Source: Desulfuromonas versatilis (GTDB taxonomy: Bacteria; Desulfobacterota; Desulfuromonadia; Desulfuromonadales; NIT-T3). From it: a DNA stretch of 64,000 bases. The stretch lies in the NCBI RefSeq assembly GCF_019704135.1, contig NZ_AP024355.1:744001-808000 (forward strand). Direction: 5' to 3'. The position numbers and the translations under genes are program-made. A model generated the notes under the pieces. That model saw only the letters and a list, made by a program, of their open reading frames with translations. It was not told the DNA's origin and ran no database searches. This document shows, in pieces, positions 45,401-52,907 of this stretch (positions within the stretch are counted from its first letter, which is position 1; each line of letters starts with the position of its first letter).

Positions 45401-45806
45401 CGCGGCTGACCAGTTCCGGCACGATGCCGTACTTGGCCGGGCTGAACAGGGCGCTCTGGGCCGCCATCAGGAAGAGGGCGGCATACAGCCCGAGGGGGGA
45501 TTGCAGGATGAACGCCAGGGCGCCGCAGGCCATGACCGCGACTTCGCCGGCCTTGGCGGCGACGATGATGCTGCGCTTGCCGAGGCGATCGGCCAGCCGC
45601 CCTGCCAGCGGCGACAGCGCCAGGAAGGGGACCACGAAGACCGCCCCGGCGATGGCGGTCACCCGGCTGGCGGCCTCGGCGCCGAAATGGTCGATCAGGA
45701 AAAAGACGATGAACAGTTTGAAGATGTTGTCGTTGAGCACCCCCAGGAACTGGGTGGCGTTGAGCCAGGCAAAGCTGGAACGGATTTTTTCTTTGTGGTC
45801 AAGCAT
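42426..45806 (-). CDS. aas: LplT-PlsC-Aas fusion: lysophospholipid flippase, acyltransferase and acyl-ACP synthetase
   Basis: 1126 aa in three parts. Residues 1-400 are a 12-helix major-facilitator domain of LplT type (FLGVLNDNIFKLFIVFF). Residues about 410-610 are a PlsC-like acyltransferase with the NHVSWID box (H-x4-D). Residues about 620-1120 are an AMP-binding synthetase with IFSSGSTGDPKG and the GYGATELAPV region. Together they could flip lysophosphatidylethanolamine inward, activate a fatty acid and re-acylate the lipid. E. coli uses separate lplT and aas genes. It stands alone in its transcription unit. Confidence 0.88.
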   Translation of the reverse strand: MLDHKEKIRSSFAWLNATQFLGVLNDNIFKLFIVFFLIDHFGAEAASRVTAIAGAVFVVPFLALSPLAGRLADRLGKRSIIVAAKAGEVAVMACGALAFILQSPLGLYAALFLMAAQSALFSPAKYGIVPELVSRESLSRANGQLESLTWLAVILGTGLASALPLLTGGSYPLAAASCLAIAAAGLACSLPIRRTRPAGSAEGGSLRPITESLAVIKRLRGDGYLLLAVAGSAWFMFIGAFFQLNLIPFGIDTLGLSQQQGGALFLAAALGIGSGAFLAGRLSGRNIEFGVVPVGALGLTLAAWALAGSASLGSAVPAILLAGLGAGLFIVPLHAFIQWRSPRAELGRILAASNVLGWFGVLAASGAVYLFAEVLGWSASRGFAAIGLLTAALTLAAFAALPDFFLRFVNLLIMRLAYRVKSHGAENVPSEGGALLVANHVSWIDALLLSATTQRRIRFMMEREIYHWRLLGPLFRLMGVIPVSSKDAPRQIATSLRQARSALDDGYLVCIFAEGALTRTGQLGPFKPGLERIVRGSGHPIIPIHIGGLWGSLFSYARHRKCSLRPGPVAIHFGSPLPPGSQAAAVRQAVVELSCAWLEQLPSAPSLGAAFIRSARRHWSRKALADTSGKQLSYGRALAGAIALGRELERAGANQPMIGILLPPSAGGALANLAVTLRGQVPVNLNYTASVEAFRSAMEQCELRTVITSRAVMERFPQLPVGERALFIEDLAARLSPARKFRALLAARCAPQSQIIGSPRRDELATVIFSSGSTGDPKGVMLSHRNLLANIESLRLLLSPESSDNICAALPLFHSFGFTGTLWLPLLCGFSAVYHSNPLEGASIAAAVREHRSTLLMATPTFLGAYLRKASREDFASLRLVITGAEKLKAKLADSFERKFGIRPLEGYGATELAPVTAVNLPDVCIGGVAQNGGKPGSVGRPLPGVAVRTVDPETGRALPPGENGLILVRGANVMRGYLGRPEKTAEALREGWYVTGDIGHLDAEGFLHITDRLARFSKIGGEMVPHLAVEEALQGGLNTAEPAVAVTAVPDNQRGEKLVVIHTPGAGGVEKLRKIMEGSALPNLWRPGRGAYIEVAELPLLGSGKLDLGRLKQIAMEGMVEKAVG

Positions 45807-46029
45807 CGGGCGGCCCTCCGTTGGGTTGTGGTGATTCGATGGCTTTTGCTTGAGCAGAGGGCGTGCCAGGGGTGGATTGTGGTTGTAAGTGCTTGAAGTG
45901 TAATTGTTTCCTTGCTGCTGGTTGTCGATATGGAAAGGGCTGGTTGGTTCTCTGTGTGCATTGAATGCCTGTCGCTTGTTCTTTTTTTGCCTGTTCGGCT
46001 TGGGCGAGAATATCGCCTTCAGGCGGGAA

Positions 46030-46101
46030 GGCCCCGGCCGCGTCGGATTCGACCGATCAGTCCGATCCGCCCGATCCGACGGATCAGAAGCGGCCGGGGC
46101 C
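46030..46101. repeat. Inverted repeat with a five-copy nonamer array in its loop
   Basis: GGCCCCGGCCGC (46030-46041) and its exact inverse (46090-46101) flank five 9-bp units at 46042-46086, read on the minus strand as TGATCCGTC, GGATCGGGC, GGATCGGAC, TGATCGGTC and GAATCCGAC. The right arm and first unit form the last codons and stop of the amidohydrolase gene. The structure may act as its transcript end. The remaining sequence up to 45806 shows no gene. Confidence 0.85.
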
Positions 46102-47217
46102 TGCGTGCCATGGTTCCCCAGTTCGGTGAATTTTCAGCAACGAGGCAGGCCGGGTGAAGATCCCCGGCCCGAAGCCAAGCGCCTGCTTGAGCGCCACATC
46201 CCGGTCCCAGGGATTTTCGATGCCGGAGATGCCGCGCATCTGCCCCCATCCCAACCGAAACGGGAAATACCAGGGGGATACCAGCTTCACTCCCAGCAGC
46301 CCGGTTTCGATCAGCGGGAAGTCGGTGCCGTAGAGCAGCCGGTCGTGGATTTCGGGATGCTCGAGCACCTTGGGCAGGTACCAGAGCTTGTTGAGCTGGG
46401 TCAGGCTGGAGATGTCGGCGTAGAGGCTGGGGTACTTGGGAAACAGCCTCAGCAGCCGGTCGAAGTCGGTCTCGCCGTCGGTTCTGCCCGTGGTGGCGAC
46501 ATGGGCGGCGATCACCGTGACGCCCAGCTCCAGGGGCTGGCGCAGCAGTTGCGGGTCGCCGAGGCGGTGATCGGCCCGGGAGAAGGAGCGCTCGGCGCCG
46601 GTGTGCACCAGCAGGGGCAGGTCCAACTCCTTGAGCTTGAGGTAAAAGGGGGCGAGCCTGGGGTCGGAGGGGTCGATGCGCTGGATCGCCGGCAGCCACT
46701 TGACCAGTACCGCCCCGTCGGCCTTGGCCTGCTCGAGCCGCGCCAGGGCGTCGCGGCGGTAGGGGTTGACGCTGGCGCCGAAGTGCAGGTTGGCGTAGCG
46801 GGCCGTCTCCCGGGCGACGAACTCGTTGGGGATGTAGACCTCGGTGCGCTCCAGGTCGAGTTCGCCCGCCTCGTTGACCACCCCGTCCAGAGCGAGGATG
46901 ACCGCGCCGTCCACTTCCCGGGAGGCTTCAAGGGCGCCGGAGACTTTTTCGAAGGTGATGCGGTCGCCCTCGCGCTCCAGTTCCTCCCGGGTGACGCCGA
47001 AGGCCTTGAGGTAGATGGCGTAGCGCCAGTTGTCGCGCAGGCCGGGAGAAACGTAGCAGCCGCTGCCCCCGGCGCCGATGCCGGCGATGTGGGCGTGCAT
47101 GTCGATCACCGGCAGGGGGCGGGTCTCCTTGCCGAGCTCCTCCGCTTTCGCCGGCCTGGCGATGGCGGCGCCGAGGGTGAGAAGGCAGAGCAGAAACAGC
47201 GACAGCAGATAGCTCAT
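46084..47217 (-). CDS. Exported amidohydrolase (Amidohydro_2 family)
   Basis: 377 aa with a clear signal peptide (SYLLSLFLLCLLTLGAAIA). The metal-dependent hydrolase motifs are DMHAHIAG (HxH), a lysine in VLVKWLPAIQ, LLVHTG, IAAHVA and YGTDFPL. This is the TIM-barrel layout of the aminocarboxymuconate-decarboxylase-like group. The substrate is unknown, and a periplasmic member is less common than cytoplasmic ones. ATG 47217 has AGGAG nine bases upstream. The C-terminal codons lie in an inverted repeat. Confidence 0.75.
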   Translation of the reverse strand: MSYLLSLFLLCLLTLGAAIARPAKAEELGKETRPLPVIDMHAHIAGIGAGGSGCYVSPGLRDNWRYAIYLKAFGVTREELEREGDRITFEKVSGALEASREVDGAVILALDGVVNEAGELDLERTEVYIPNEFVARETARYANLHFGASVNPYRRDALARLEQAKADGAVLVKWLPAIQRIDPSDPRLAPFYLKLKELDLPLLVHTGAERSFSRADHRLGDPQLLRQPLELGVTVIAAHVATTGRTDGETDFDRLLRLFPKYPSLYADISSLTQLNKLWYLPKVLEHPEIHDRLLYGTDFPLIETGLLGVKLVSPWYFPFRLGWGQMRGISGIENPWDRDVALKQALGFGPGIFTRPASLLKIHRTGEPWHAGPGRF

Positions 47218-47258
47218 GGTTCGGGTCTCCTGATTGTATTCTAAAAAAAGCGGTTCAT

Positions 47259-47386
47259 TACCGCAAAGACGCAAAGTTGGCAAAGCGATCACAGAGTCAT
47301 TCCACCATTCAGTGCTCACCCGCCGGGTGAGCAGAGTATATATTCAACTGGTTGATATCCTTTGCGTTCTTGGCGCCTCTGCGGTG
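47259..47386. repeat. ACCGCAAAG-type inverted repeat
   Basis: The left arm, 47259-47286 (ACCGCAAAG, ACGCAAAG, TTGGCAAAG), and an imperfect inverse at 47359-47386 bracket a short hairpin, GCTCACCC-GCC-GGGTGAGC. It lies between the rhombosortase and amidohydrolase genes. It resembles, but is not the same as, the CACGAAGG elements. Confidence 0.7.
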
Positions 47387-47396
47387 CAAATTCCGG

Positions 47397-47999
47397 TTAT
47401 GCGTTCATTGTATCGGATCGGAGGCCCTTCAGGGCCGCCGGCAAGCCATGGCCGACCAGTCCCCCCAGCAGCCCCCCGGCGTGGGTCGCGACCAGCGGAG
47501 TCCCCACCGTCCCGAAGTGCAGGCCGGCGAAGAGCACTTCACCGGTGATCATCTCCAGGAGGCACTTCGCGGTCAGCCCGACCAGCAGCAGGGCCCCGCC
47601 GCGATGCAGCGTGGACCTGCGCGGCTGGCCGGCCAGCAGCTCCAGCGCGGTGATGCCCAGCAGGCCATGGGCGATGCCGCTGAGGCCGCACAGGCCGATG
47701 CGGTAAATCTCGGTTGATACCGCCAGGGGCAGCAGCAGGCTCCCCAGGCCGGTTGCCGCCAGGTAGAACAGGCGCCTGGCGCCGCGGGGCTGATCCAGAC
47801 CGCGGTAAAGCAGCAGGAAGGCGCTGCCGTCGAGAAGCAGGTGGTAGAGGCTGACATGGACCAAGGGCCAGCTGAACAGCCGCCACCACTGGCCGTCTGC
47901 GACAGCTTCTGGAAGAAAGATGAGGTCGATTGCCGGGGCGCCTTTCAGAAGGCCTAAATTGCATAGTGCCAGGATGAAGATGAGCACCCAGGCTTCCAT
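47397..47999 (-). CDS. rrtA: Rhombosortase (rhomboid-family intramembrane protease)
   Basis: 200 aa, about six helices. WWRLFSWPLVHVSLYHLLLDG is the WR/HxxxN-like region, GLCGLSGIAHGLLG holds the catalytic serine (GLSG), and ATHAGGLLGGLVG the catalytic histidine. The short form without extra domains fits the rhombosortase group that processes GlyGly-CTERM proteins. The frame runs upstream to 48338 through a repeat element, and that part is not considered real. GGAGG abuts the ATG at 47999; a GTG four codons later is an alternative start. The likely substrate is the next gene upstream. Confidence 0.75.
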   Translation of the reverse strand: MEAWVLIFILALCNLGLLKGAPAIDLIFLPEAVADGQWWRLFSWPLVHVSLYHLLLDGSAFLLLYRGLDQPRGARRLFYLAATGLGSLLLPLAVSTEIYRIGLCGLSGIAHGLLGITALELLAGQPRRSTLHRGGALLLVGLTAKCLLEMITGEVLFAGLHFGTVGTPLVATHAGGLLGGLVGHGLPAALKGLRSDTMNA

Positions 48000-48342
48000 C
48001 CTCCGGGAAATGGCAGTTGGCCCTGCTTTTGCCTTGCCCCCACCCCCTTCGACCCCGCCGGAGCGCAGTGGACGTTTTGCGAAACAGACGGGCAAATGTC
48101 TGAGCGAAGCGAGTTTTTGCCCATCCGCAAAATGTCTGCGGAGCGGAGGGGACCCGCCGCAGGCGGGCGGGGACGACGGGGAGCCCTTTCTCTGCTTACT
48201 CTCTTTGGGCGAGCAAAGAGAGTAAGGCGTCGCCCGGGGGCGCAACCCCGGGGTTTTAAGGTTTTTCGGTCCGTGAGCTTCCATGGGGCCATCCCTTTCA
48301 GGAGAAGGCGAGGCGGGTTCGCTCCGCCTCGCCCACAAAAGG
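48000..48342. repeat. Composite intergenic repeat element with hairpins
   Basis: 343 bp between the VIT/vWA and rhombosortase genes without a believable gene. It includes a perfect 13-bp hairpin CTTACTCTCTTTG (48195-48207) with 48214-48226, a GC-rich CGCCCGGGGGCG/CCCCGGGG part, and a 10-bp hairpin GGCGAGGCGG (48307-48316) with 48324-48333 just after the vWA stop. The sequence style matches a dispersed bacterial repeat that is often mis-translated as hypothetical proteins. Confidence 0.65.
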
Positions 48343-50403
48343 CTATTTCAAATTTCTCTTTCGTCTGTTCAACCAGGCAAGTACGCCGATGAACAGCGGC
48401 CCGACCGGTCCGGACCCGATCCCGGGGGAGGGCAGACCCTTGAACATCCCGCCGCTGCCCGAGGAACGATCCACCTGGTAATTTTTCACCGGGGCATTTT
48501 CCCGTTGCTGCTGGGCGGCCCGCTCGCGCTGCACGCGGTCGGCGTTGCGCTTGGCAATCCCTTCGTTTTCCAGCACCACGTCCTGCACCACCAGCATCGA
48601 GGTGTAGTCGGTGACCAGCGAATACTCGGTGCCCAGTTCGACGATCTGCCTGCGCAGCGGTTCGGTTTCGCCGGTTTCGCGGATCTGCTCCATGGCGCCT
48701 TCGATCTTGGAGAGGGCCCAGAGCCGCTCGATCTCGGGGTTGTCCCGGTCGATCTCGGGGAGCAGGGCGGTGGTGGACCAGGTTCTCTCCTGCCCGGAGA
48801 TCTTCGCCTGCAGTTCGATCCCCACCTCGCCGCTGCCGCTGTAGCGGCCGAACATGACCAGCTGCTGGCCCAGGTAGAGGTTGCCGATGGTCGCCTGGGT
48901 CAGGTCGCGGACCTTTTCGCCCTTGAATTTGAGATCCACATCGTGCAGGGCCTGGTGCAGCACCTTGGCTTTGGCCTGGATCAGTCGGCCGGTGATGTCG
49001 TCGCTGTCCGAGAGGTTCATGGCAAAGCCTCCCGAATCCCTGGCCAGCCGGTCGAGCAGGGGCTGGTTGGCGCCGTTGCCGATGACGAAGGTGAACAGGC
49101 GCAGGTCGTAGGTCTTGAGCAGCTTGAGGAATTCGCGGTGCTCGGTGTGACCGATGTTGGCGACCCCGTCGGTGACGAGGATGACCCCCGAGGTGCGGTC
49201 GTCGTCGAGGCCGTGGTAGGCCCGTTCCAGGCCGGCGAACAGGTTGGTGCCTCCGTTCGCCTGCAGGCTCTTGACCGCGGCGATCCACTGCTGCACCTGG
49301 TCCGGGGTGGCCTGGACATAGCCGGGGGTGAGCTCCAGGGCGCGGTCGTTGAAGGTGACGATGCGGAAGCGGTCGTTGGGGCTCATCTTGCCGAGTACGC
49401 GGGCGACGCCGTCGGCCAGGGTGGCGATCTTGTGGCCGCCCATGCTCCCCGAGACGTCGAGCACGAAGATCCAGTCGCTCCCCTCGCTGATGCGCTGCAG
49501 GTCGGCGGCCGGGGTGACCACCAGCATGAAGGTGCCGTCCTGTTGCGGGTCGTCACGGTAGGGGATCAGCTCCACCCGGGCCGGGGCGCTGTCGTCGAGG
49601 CGGTAGTAGAAGGCTAGGTCGCGGGAGAGGTCGCCGCCGGCTTCCTTGTTCAGGGTCACCTCGTAGATGTCCCCCGCGGAGCCGTCCGCGCCCATCCCCG
49701 AGGTCTGCTGGATCAAGGCCTCGTTCTGATAGCCGGCCAGGCGCACGTCTTTGACCGGGAAGGCCGATTTGAGGGTGAGGTGGAAGGAGAAGGGGCCGTC
49801 AACCCGATCGTCCTCCGACCAGAAGGCGATGCGCTCCTCGTCCACGTTCCCCTCGGCCAGCGGGTAGAGATAGCGGCCGACATTCAGGTCGATCTCCAAT
49901 GGCTGGTAATAGACCAGCCGCACCCTGGCCTCGCCGCCCGCGGGCACCCGGCCGATGCGCACATCGAAGCTCTTGAAATCGTCCTTTTCCGCCAGGGCGG
50001 TGTCGTTGCCCTGGGCCTGCTGCTCCTGGTAGATCTTTTTCGCCCGCTCTTTCTCCACGACCTCGCCGAGCCACTCCTGGCCGTTGACCCACAGCGAGAG
50101 CTCCGAGAGGCTCGCCTGCTTGGGCAGCGGAAAGGTGTAGAGTGCCTCGAGGTCGCGGTCGGCGCTGTTGGCGAAGGTCTGGTCGACCTCGGTGCGAGCG
50201 TAGCCGTTGTTGATGACCACGTCGACCCGGTGGCTGCTGATGCTCAGGCTGGCGGCATCGCCGCCGCCGAGGGGTTTGAGCAAGCCTGCGGCCTGGGCGG
50301 GGATGGTGCTGACGCAGAGCAGAATGGTGAAGAGAGCGGCGGCGACGGAAATCCATAATCGCCGGTGCCAGGTTGTTCGGGATTGGGCGGATGTGAGTGT
50401 CAT
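48343..50403 (-). CDS. VIT/vWA-domain surface protein with GlyGly-CTERM-like sorting tail
   Basis: 686 aa. A signal peptide (cleavage about PAQAAG, 39-40) is followed by a VIT domain (about 50-180) and a von Willebrand A domain (about 310-480) with an intact metal site D316-V-S-G-S320, plus GGTNLF and VTDG. The last 40 residues are Ser/Gly-rich (SSGSGG...GIGSG), then a short hydrophobic stretch PVGPLFIGVLAWL and a basic end RRKRNLK. This tripartite tail is of the type recognised by rhombosortase. The whole resembles the marine proteobacterial sortase targets, but with a different anchor signal. AAGGAGG precedes the ATG, and a sigma-54 promoter lies upstream. Confidence 0.8.
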   Translation of the reverse strand: MTLTSAQSRTTWHRRLWISVAAALFTILLCVSTIPAQAAGLLKPLGGGDAASLSISSHRVDVVINNGYARTEVDQTFANSADRDLEALYTFPLPKQASLSELSLWVNGQEWLGEVVEKERAKKIYQEQQAQGNDTALAEKDDFKSFDVRIGRVPAGGEARVRLVYYQPLEIDLNVGRYLYPLAEGNVDEERIAFWSEDDRVDGPFSFHLTLKSAFPVKDVRLAGYQNEALIQQTSGMGADGSAGDIYEVTLNKEAGGDLSRDLAFYYRLDDSAPARVELIPYRDDPQQDGTFMLVVTPAADLQRISEGSDWIFVLDVSGSMGGHKIATLADGVARVLGKMSPNDRFRIVTFNDRALELTPGYVQATPDQVQQWIAAVKSLQANGGTNLFAGLERAYHGLDDDRTSGVILVTDGVANIGHTEHREFLKLLKTYDLRLFTFVIGNGANQPLLDRLARDSGGFAMNLSDSDDITGRLIQAKAKVLHQALHDVDLKFKGEKVRDLTQATIGNLYLGQQLVMFGRYSGSGEVGIELQAKISGQERTWSTTALLPEIDRDNPEIERLWALSKIEGAMEQIRETGETEPLRRQIVELGTEYSLVTDYTSMLVVQDVVLENEGIAKRNADRVQRERAAQQQRENAPVKNYQVDRSSGSGGMFKGLPSPGIGSGPVGPLFIGVLAWLNRRKRNLK

Positions 50404-50444
50404 GGCTGGTCCTCCTTGTCTGTGATGGTTTTGCTCACAGGTAA

Positions 50445-50460
50445 GGCAGGGGCTGTGCCA
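50445..50460 (-). promoter_or_regulatory. Sigma-54 promoter of the VIT/vWA gene
   Basis: On the minus strand TGGCACAGCCCCTGCC has the invariant GG and GC separated by ten bases and a perfect -24 element TGGCAC. Transcription would start about 30 bases before the ATG at 50403. A sigma-54 activator is divergently encoded next to it. Confidence 0.75.
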
Positions 50461-50567
50461 TGCTGGTTCTATCCGTTTAACTGGTTGAATTTGTTGGATT
50501 GCCTGGGATGGCGTGGAGCGGGGGTGGGGCGGGCGAGGTTTGTCGGTTGACAGTCAGTGCAGGGTGC

Positions 50568-52064
50568 ATGTACATTTCGTGCATGGCCAGAAAAGACCAG
50601 TTGAGCGCCGCCGAGCGCGAATTCTTCGGCCGGGTCGCCCGGGCCGCCTTCAGCAATCCCTTCGGGGCCGAACGGTTGCAGCTCGACCGGGAGATCGCCG
50701 GGGTCGGCGGCCGCCTGGCCCAGCCCGAGCTGATCCGGCGCACCATGGCCCGGATCCGCGAGGCCGTAGGCGCCCTCGAGGAGCAGGGGCGGGCCGACCT
50801 GCGCCGCTTTTCCGGCGATGACCGGGAGCTGCTGCGCTCGGCACTGCTGTTCGAGGCCTTTCACCGCCATGCCGCCGAGTTCGACCAGTTGATCCGGCAG
50901 CAGGTTGCCGACGGCGAGGAGCCCTGCGCCGTCCCCTTCGCCAAAGAGGTGCTGGCGCTGCTGGCCCGTCGGGGGCTTTCGGCCGAGGAGGCGCGCCGCA
51001 CCTTCGCCTTCTTCTTTCAGATGCGGAGGGCCTTTTACTTCATCGCCCACGGCCTGGTGGGGACCAGCCCCTGCATGGGCGAATTCCGCCGGCACCTGTG
51101 GAACAACGTCTTCACCCACGACATCCGCTGGTACGAGCGCCATCTCTGGAATCGGATGGAGGACTTCTCCACCCTGCTGCTCGGCGAAACCGGCACCGGC
51201 AAGGGGGCGGCGGCCGCCGCCATCGGCCGCTCGGGGTTCATCCCCTTCGATGAAGCGCGCGGCCGCTTCGCCGAAAGCTTCACCCGCAACTTCGTCAGCA
51301 TCAACCTCTCCCAGTATCCCGAGGCGCTCATCGAATCGGAGCTTTTCGGCCACAAGAAAGGCGCCTTCACCGGCGCCATCGACCACCATCGGGGCATCTT
51401 CGCCCGCTGCTCCGCCCACGGGGCGATCTTTCTAGACGAGATCGGCGACGTCAGCGTGCCGGTGCAGATCAAGCTGCTGCAGATCCTCCAGGAGCGGACC
51501 TTCTCGCCGGTGGGCAGCCATGAAAAACAGCGCTTTTCCGGGCGGGTGATCGCCGCCACCAACCGTCCCCTGGAAAAGCTGCGCGAGCAGGGGGAGTTTC
51601 GCGACGACTTCTTCTACCGCCTCAGCTCGGACGTCATCGCCGTCCCCAGCCTGCTCCAGCGCCTGCAGGAGGACCCGCGCGAACTGGAGGTGCTGCTCGA
51701 GCTGGTGGTGGAGCGCACCATCGGCGAGGGGTCGGCGGAGCTGGTGAGCCTGGTCAAGGAGTCGCTGGCCGCCGAGCCGGGGCCCGGTTACGGTTGGCCG
51801 GGCAACGTGCGGGAGCTGGAGCAGGCGGTGCGGCGCATCCTGCTGACCCGCAGCTACCGCGGGGAGCTGCCCGTGGCGCCGGGCGATCTGCGCGGCCGGC
51901 TGCTGGCGGCGGTGGACGGCGGCACGCTGGATGCCCAGGGGCTGCTGGCCGGGTATTGCGCCCTGCTCTATCGCCGGCTGGGGACCTACGAGCAGGTGGC
52001 GAAGGTTACGGGGCTGGATCGGCGCACGGTGAAGAAATACGTGCTGGCGGGGGATGCGGGGTAG
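50568..52064 (+). CDS. Sigma-54-dependent transcriptional activator
   Basis: 498 aa. An N-terminal region of about 195 residues matches no sensor domain I recognise (no receiver phosphorylation site). The AAA+ domain has Walker A GETGTGKG (206-213), GAFTGA (265-270) for sigma-54 contact and Walker B GAIFLDEIGD. The C-terminal helix-turn-helix (YEQVAKVTGLDRRTVKKYV) binds DNA. It is divergent from the VIT/vWA gene and is the obvious candidate to drive its sigma-54 promoter. The start could be ATG 50568 (weak AGGG) or ATG 50583. Confidence 0.85.
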   Translation: MYISCMARKDQLSAAEREFFGRVARAAFSNPFGAERLQLDREIAGVGGRLAQPELIRRTMARIREAVGALEEQGRADLRRFSGDDRELLRSALLFEAFHRHAAEFDQLIRQQVADGEEPCAVPFAKEVLALLARRGLSAEEARRTFAFFFQMRRAFYFIAHGLVGTSPCMGEFRRHLWNNVFTHDIRWYERHLWNRMEDFSTLLLGETGTGKGAAAAAIGRSGFIPFDEARGRFAESFTRNFVSINLSQYPEALIESELFGHKKGAFTGAIDHHRGIFARCSAHGAIFLDEIGDVSVPVQIKLLQILQERTFSPVGSHEKQRFSGRVIAATNRPLEKLREQGEFRDDFFYRLSSDVIAVPSLLQRLQEDPRELEVLLELVVERTIGEGSAELVSLVKESLAAEPGPGYGWPGNVRELEQAVRRILLTRSYRGELPVAPGDLRGRLLAAVDGGTLDAQGLLAGYCALLYRRLGTYEQVAKVTGLDRRTVKKYVLAGDAG

Positions 52065-52070
52065 GCGGGA

Positions 52071-52499
52071 TCAGGGGGCGGAGATGACCAGGAAGCGGTC
52101 GTCGAAGTGCTTTTCCAGCAGCGGTCTGACCTGGGCCCAGTCCAGTCCGCCCCCACCGCAGCCGGGGCGGGGCACGACGATCTCCCGCCAGCCCTTGGCG
52201 TCGGCCAGCTCCCGCAGTTCCCGGGCCGAGCGCTCGATCAGGCGCAGGTCGGGATTTTCCAGCCAGTGGTGCTCCACCGGGAAGTTGACGATGCCCTCGC
52301 CCAGGTCGTACACGTGATTGCCCGTCTCCCCGATCCGCCGGCCCAGGCGCAGCGGCAGGTCGGGAAACCGCTCCCGAGCCTGCCGGGCGCAGCCGCGCGG
52401 CATGGGGCACTCCCCCTTGCGGTTGACGTGGCCGTTGGTGGTGACCGTCACCACCGCCTCCCCCAGGTAGTCCCACAAATCTCCGGTAGTTTCCCGCAT
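52071..52499 (-). CDS. Macro-domain (ADP-ribose-binding) protein
   Basis: 142 aa single macro domain: TTGDLWDY at the start (cf. EGDLFD), TTNGHVNRKGECP, NFPVEHHW, and the GCGGGGLDW loop typical of the DarG/ADP-ribosyl-1''-phosphate phosphatase type. It may remove ADP-ribose from macromolecules or bind related nucleotides. A GTG at 52523 would add eight residues; ATG 52499 starts at the domain edge. It is convergent with the sigma-54 activator, and a J-domain gene lies upstream across a heptamer array. Confidence 0.82.
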   Translation of the reverse strand: MRETTGDLWDYLGEAVVTVTTNGHVNRKGECPMPRGCARQARERFPDLPLRLGRRIGETGNHVYDLGEGIVNFPVEHHWLENPDLRLIERSARELRELADAKGWREIVVPRPGCGGGGLDWAQVRPLLEKHFDDRFLVISAP

Positions 52500-52539
52500 T
52501 TGTCCATTGATTCCAGGTTTCACAACCCATCCAGTTTTT

Positions 52540-52600
52540 CACGGCCCACGGTCCACGGCCCACGGTCCACGGCCCACGGCCCACGGCCCACGGCCCACGG
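52540..52600. repeat. CACGGCC heptamer array, eight copies plus a partial
   Basis: Units at 52540, 52547, 52554, 52561, 52568, 52575, 52582 and 52589 read CACGGCC, or CACGGTC in the second and fourth, with a final partial CACGG. It lies between the J-domain gene and the macro-domain gene (both -), starting 1 bp after the J-domain stop. Confidence 0.93.
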
Positions 52601-52601
52601 T

Positions 52602-52907
52602 TTACTCCTTCTCCGGCCCCCTGCCGCCCCACAGCGGATCGTAACCGAACTGGGCCCGCAGGCGCTCGACGGGGTATTGTTCATAGAATTCCTCCCGGGA
52701 GAAGCAGTACCGGTACTGCCCGCAGTATTTCCGCAGGGTGCGGTAGGCGGCGGTGATTGCCCGGATCCTTTCCGAGTCCTCACCGGTTTCCCTGTCGGGG
52801 TGGTGGCGCTTCACCAGCTCCCGGTAGCGGTCCTTGATCTCCTCCAGGCTGGCCCGCTCGGAAAGGTTGAAAATGATTAGCGCCTGCCTCAGTTCCTCGA
52901 AATCCAT
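52602..52907 (-). CDS. Small J-domain protein
   Basis: 101 aa. Residues 1-65 form a J-domain with the HPD motif (VKRHHPDRETG) needed to stimulate Hsp70 ATPase. The remaining 35 residues (FSREEFYEQYPVERLRAQFGYDPLWGG) are aromatic and charged with no known domain. Zinc-finger and C-terminal DnaJ domains are absent, so it is a specialised co-chaperone, not DnaJ. Confidence 0.88.
   Translation of the reverse strand: MDFEELRQALIIFNLSERASLEEIKDRYRELVKRHHPDRETGEDSERIRAITAAYRTLRKYCGQYRYCFSREEFYEQYPVERLRAQFGYDPLWGGRGPEKE

Noticed and set aside
46030-46101. Insertion-sequence end at the amidohydrolase 3' end
   Set aside because: The inverted arms enclose only nonamer repeats; there is no transposase frame or target duplication, so it is listed as a repeat/hairpin.
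48000-48338. 113-residue N-terminal extension of the rhombosortase frame
   Set aside because: The translated sequence is low-complexity and corresponds to the composite repeat; rhombosortases begin directly at the first helix, as from ATG 47999.
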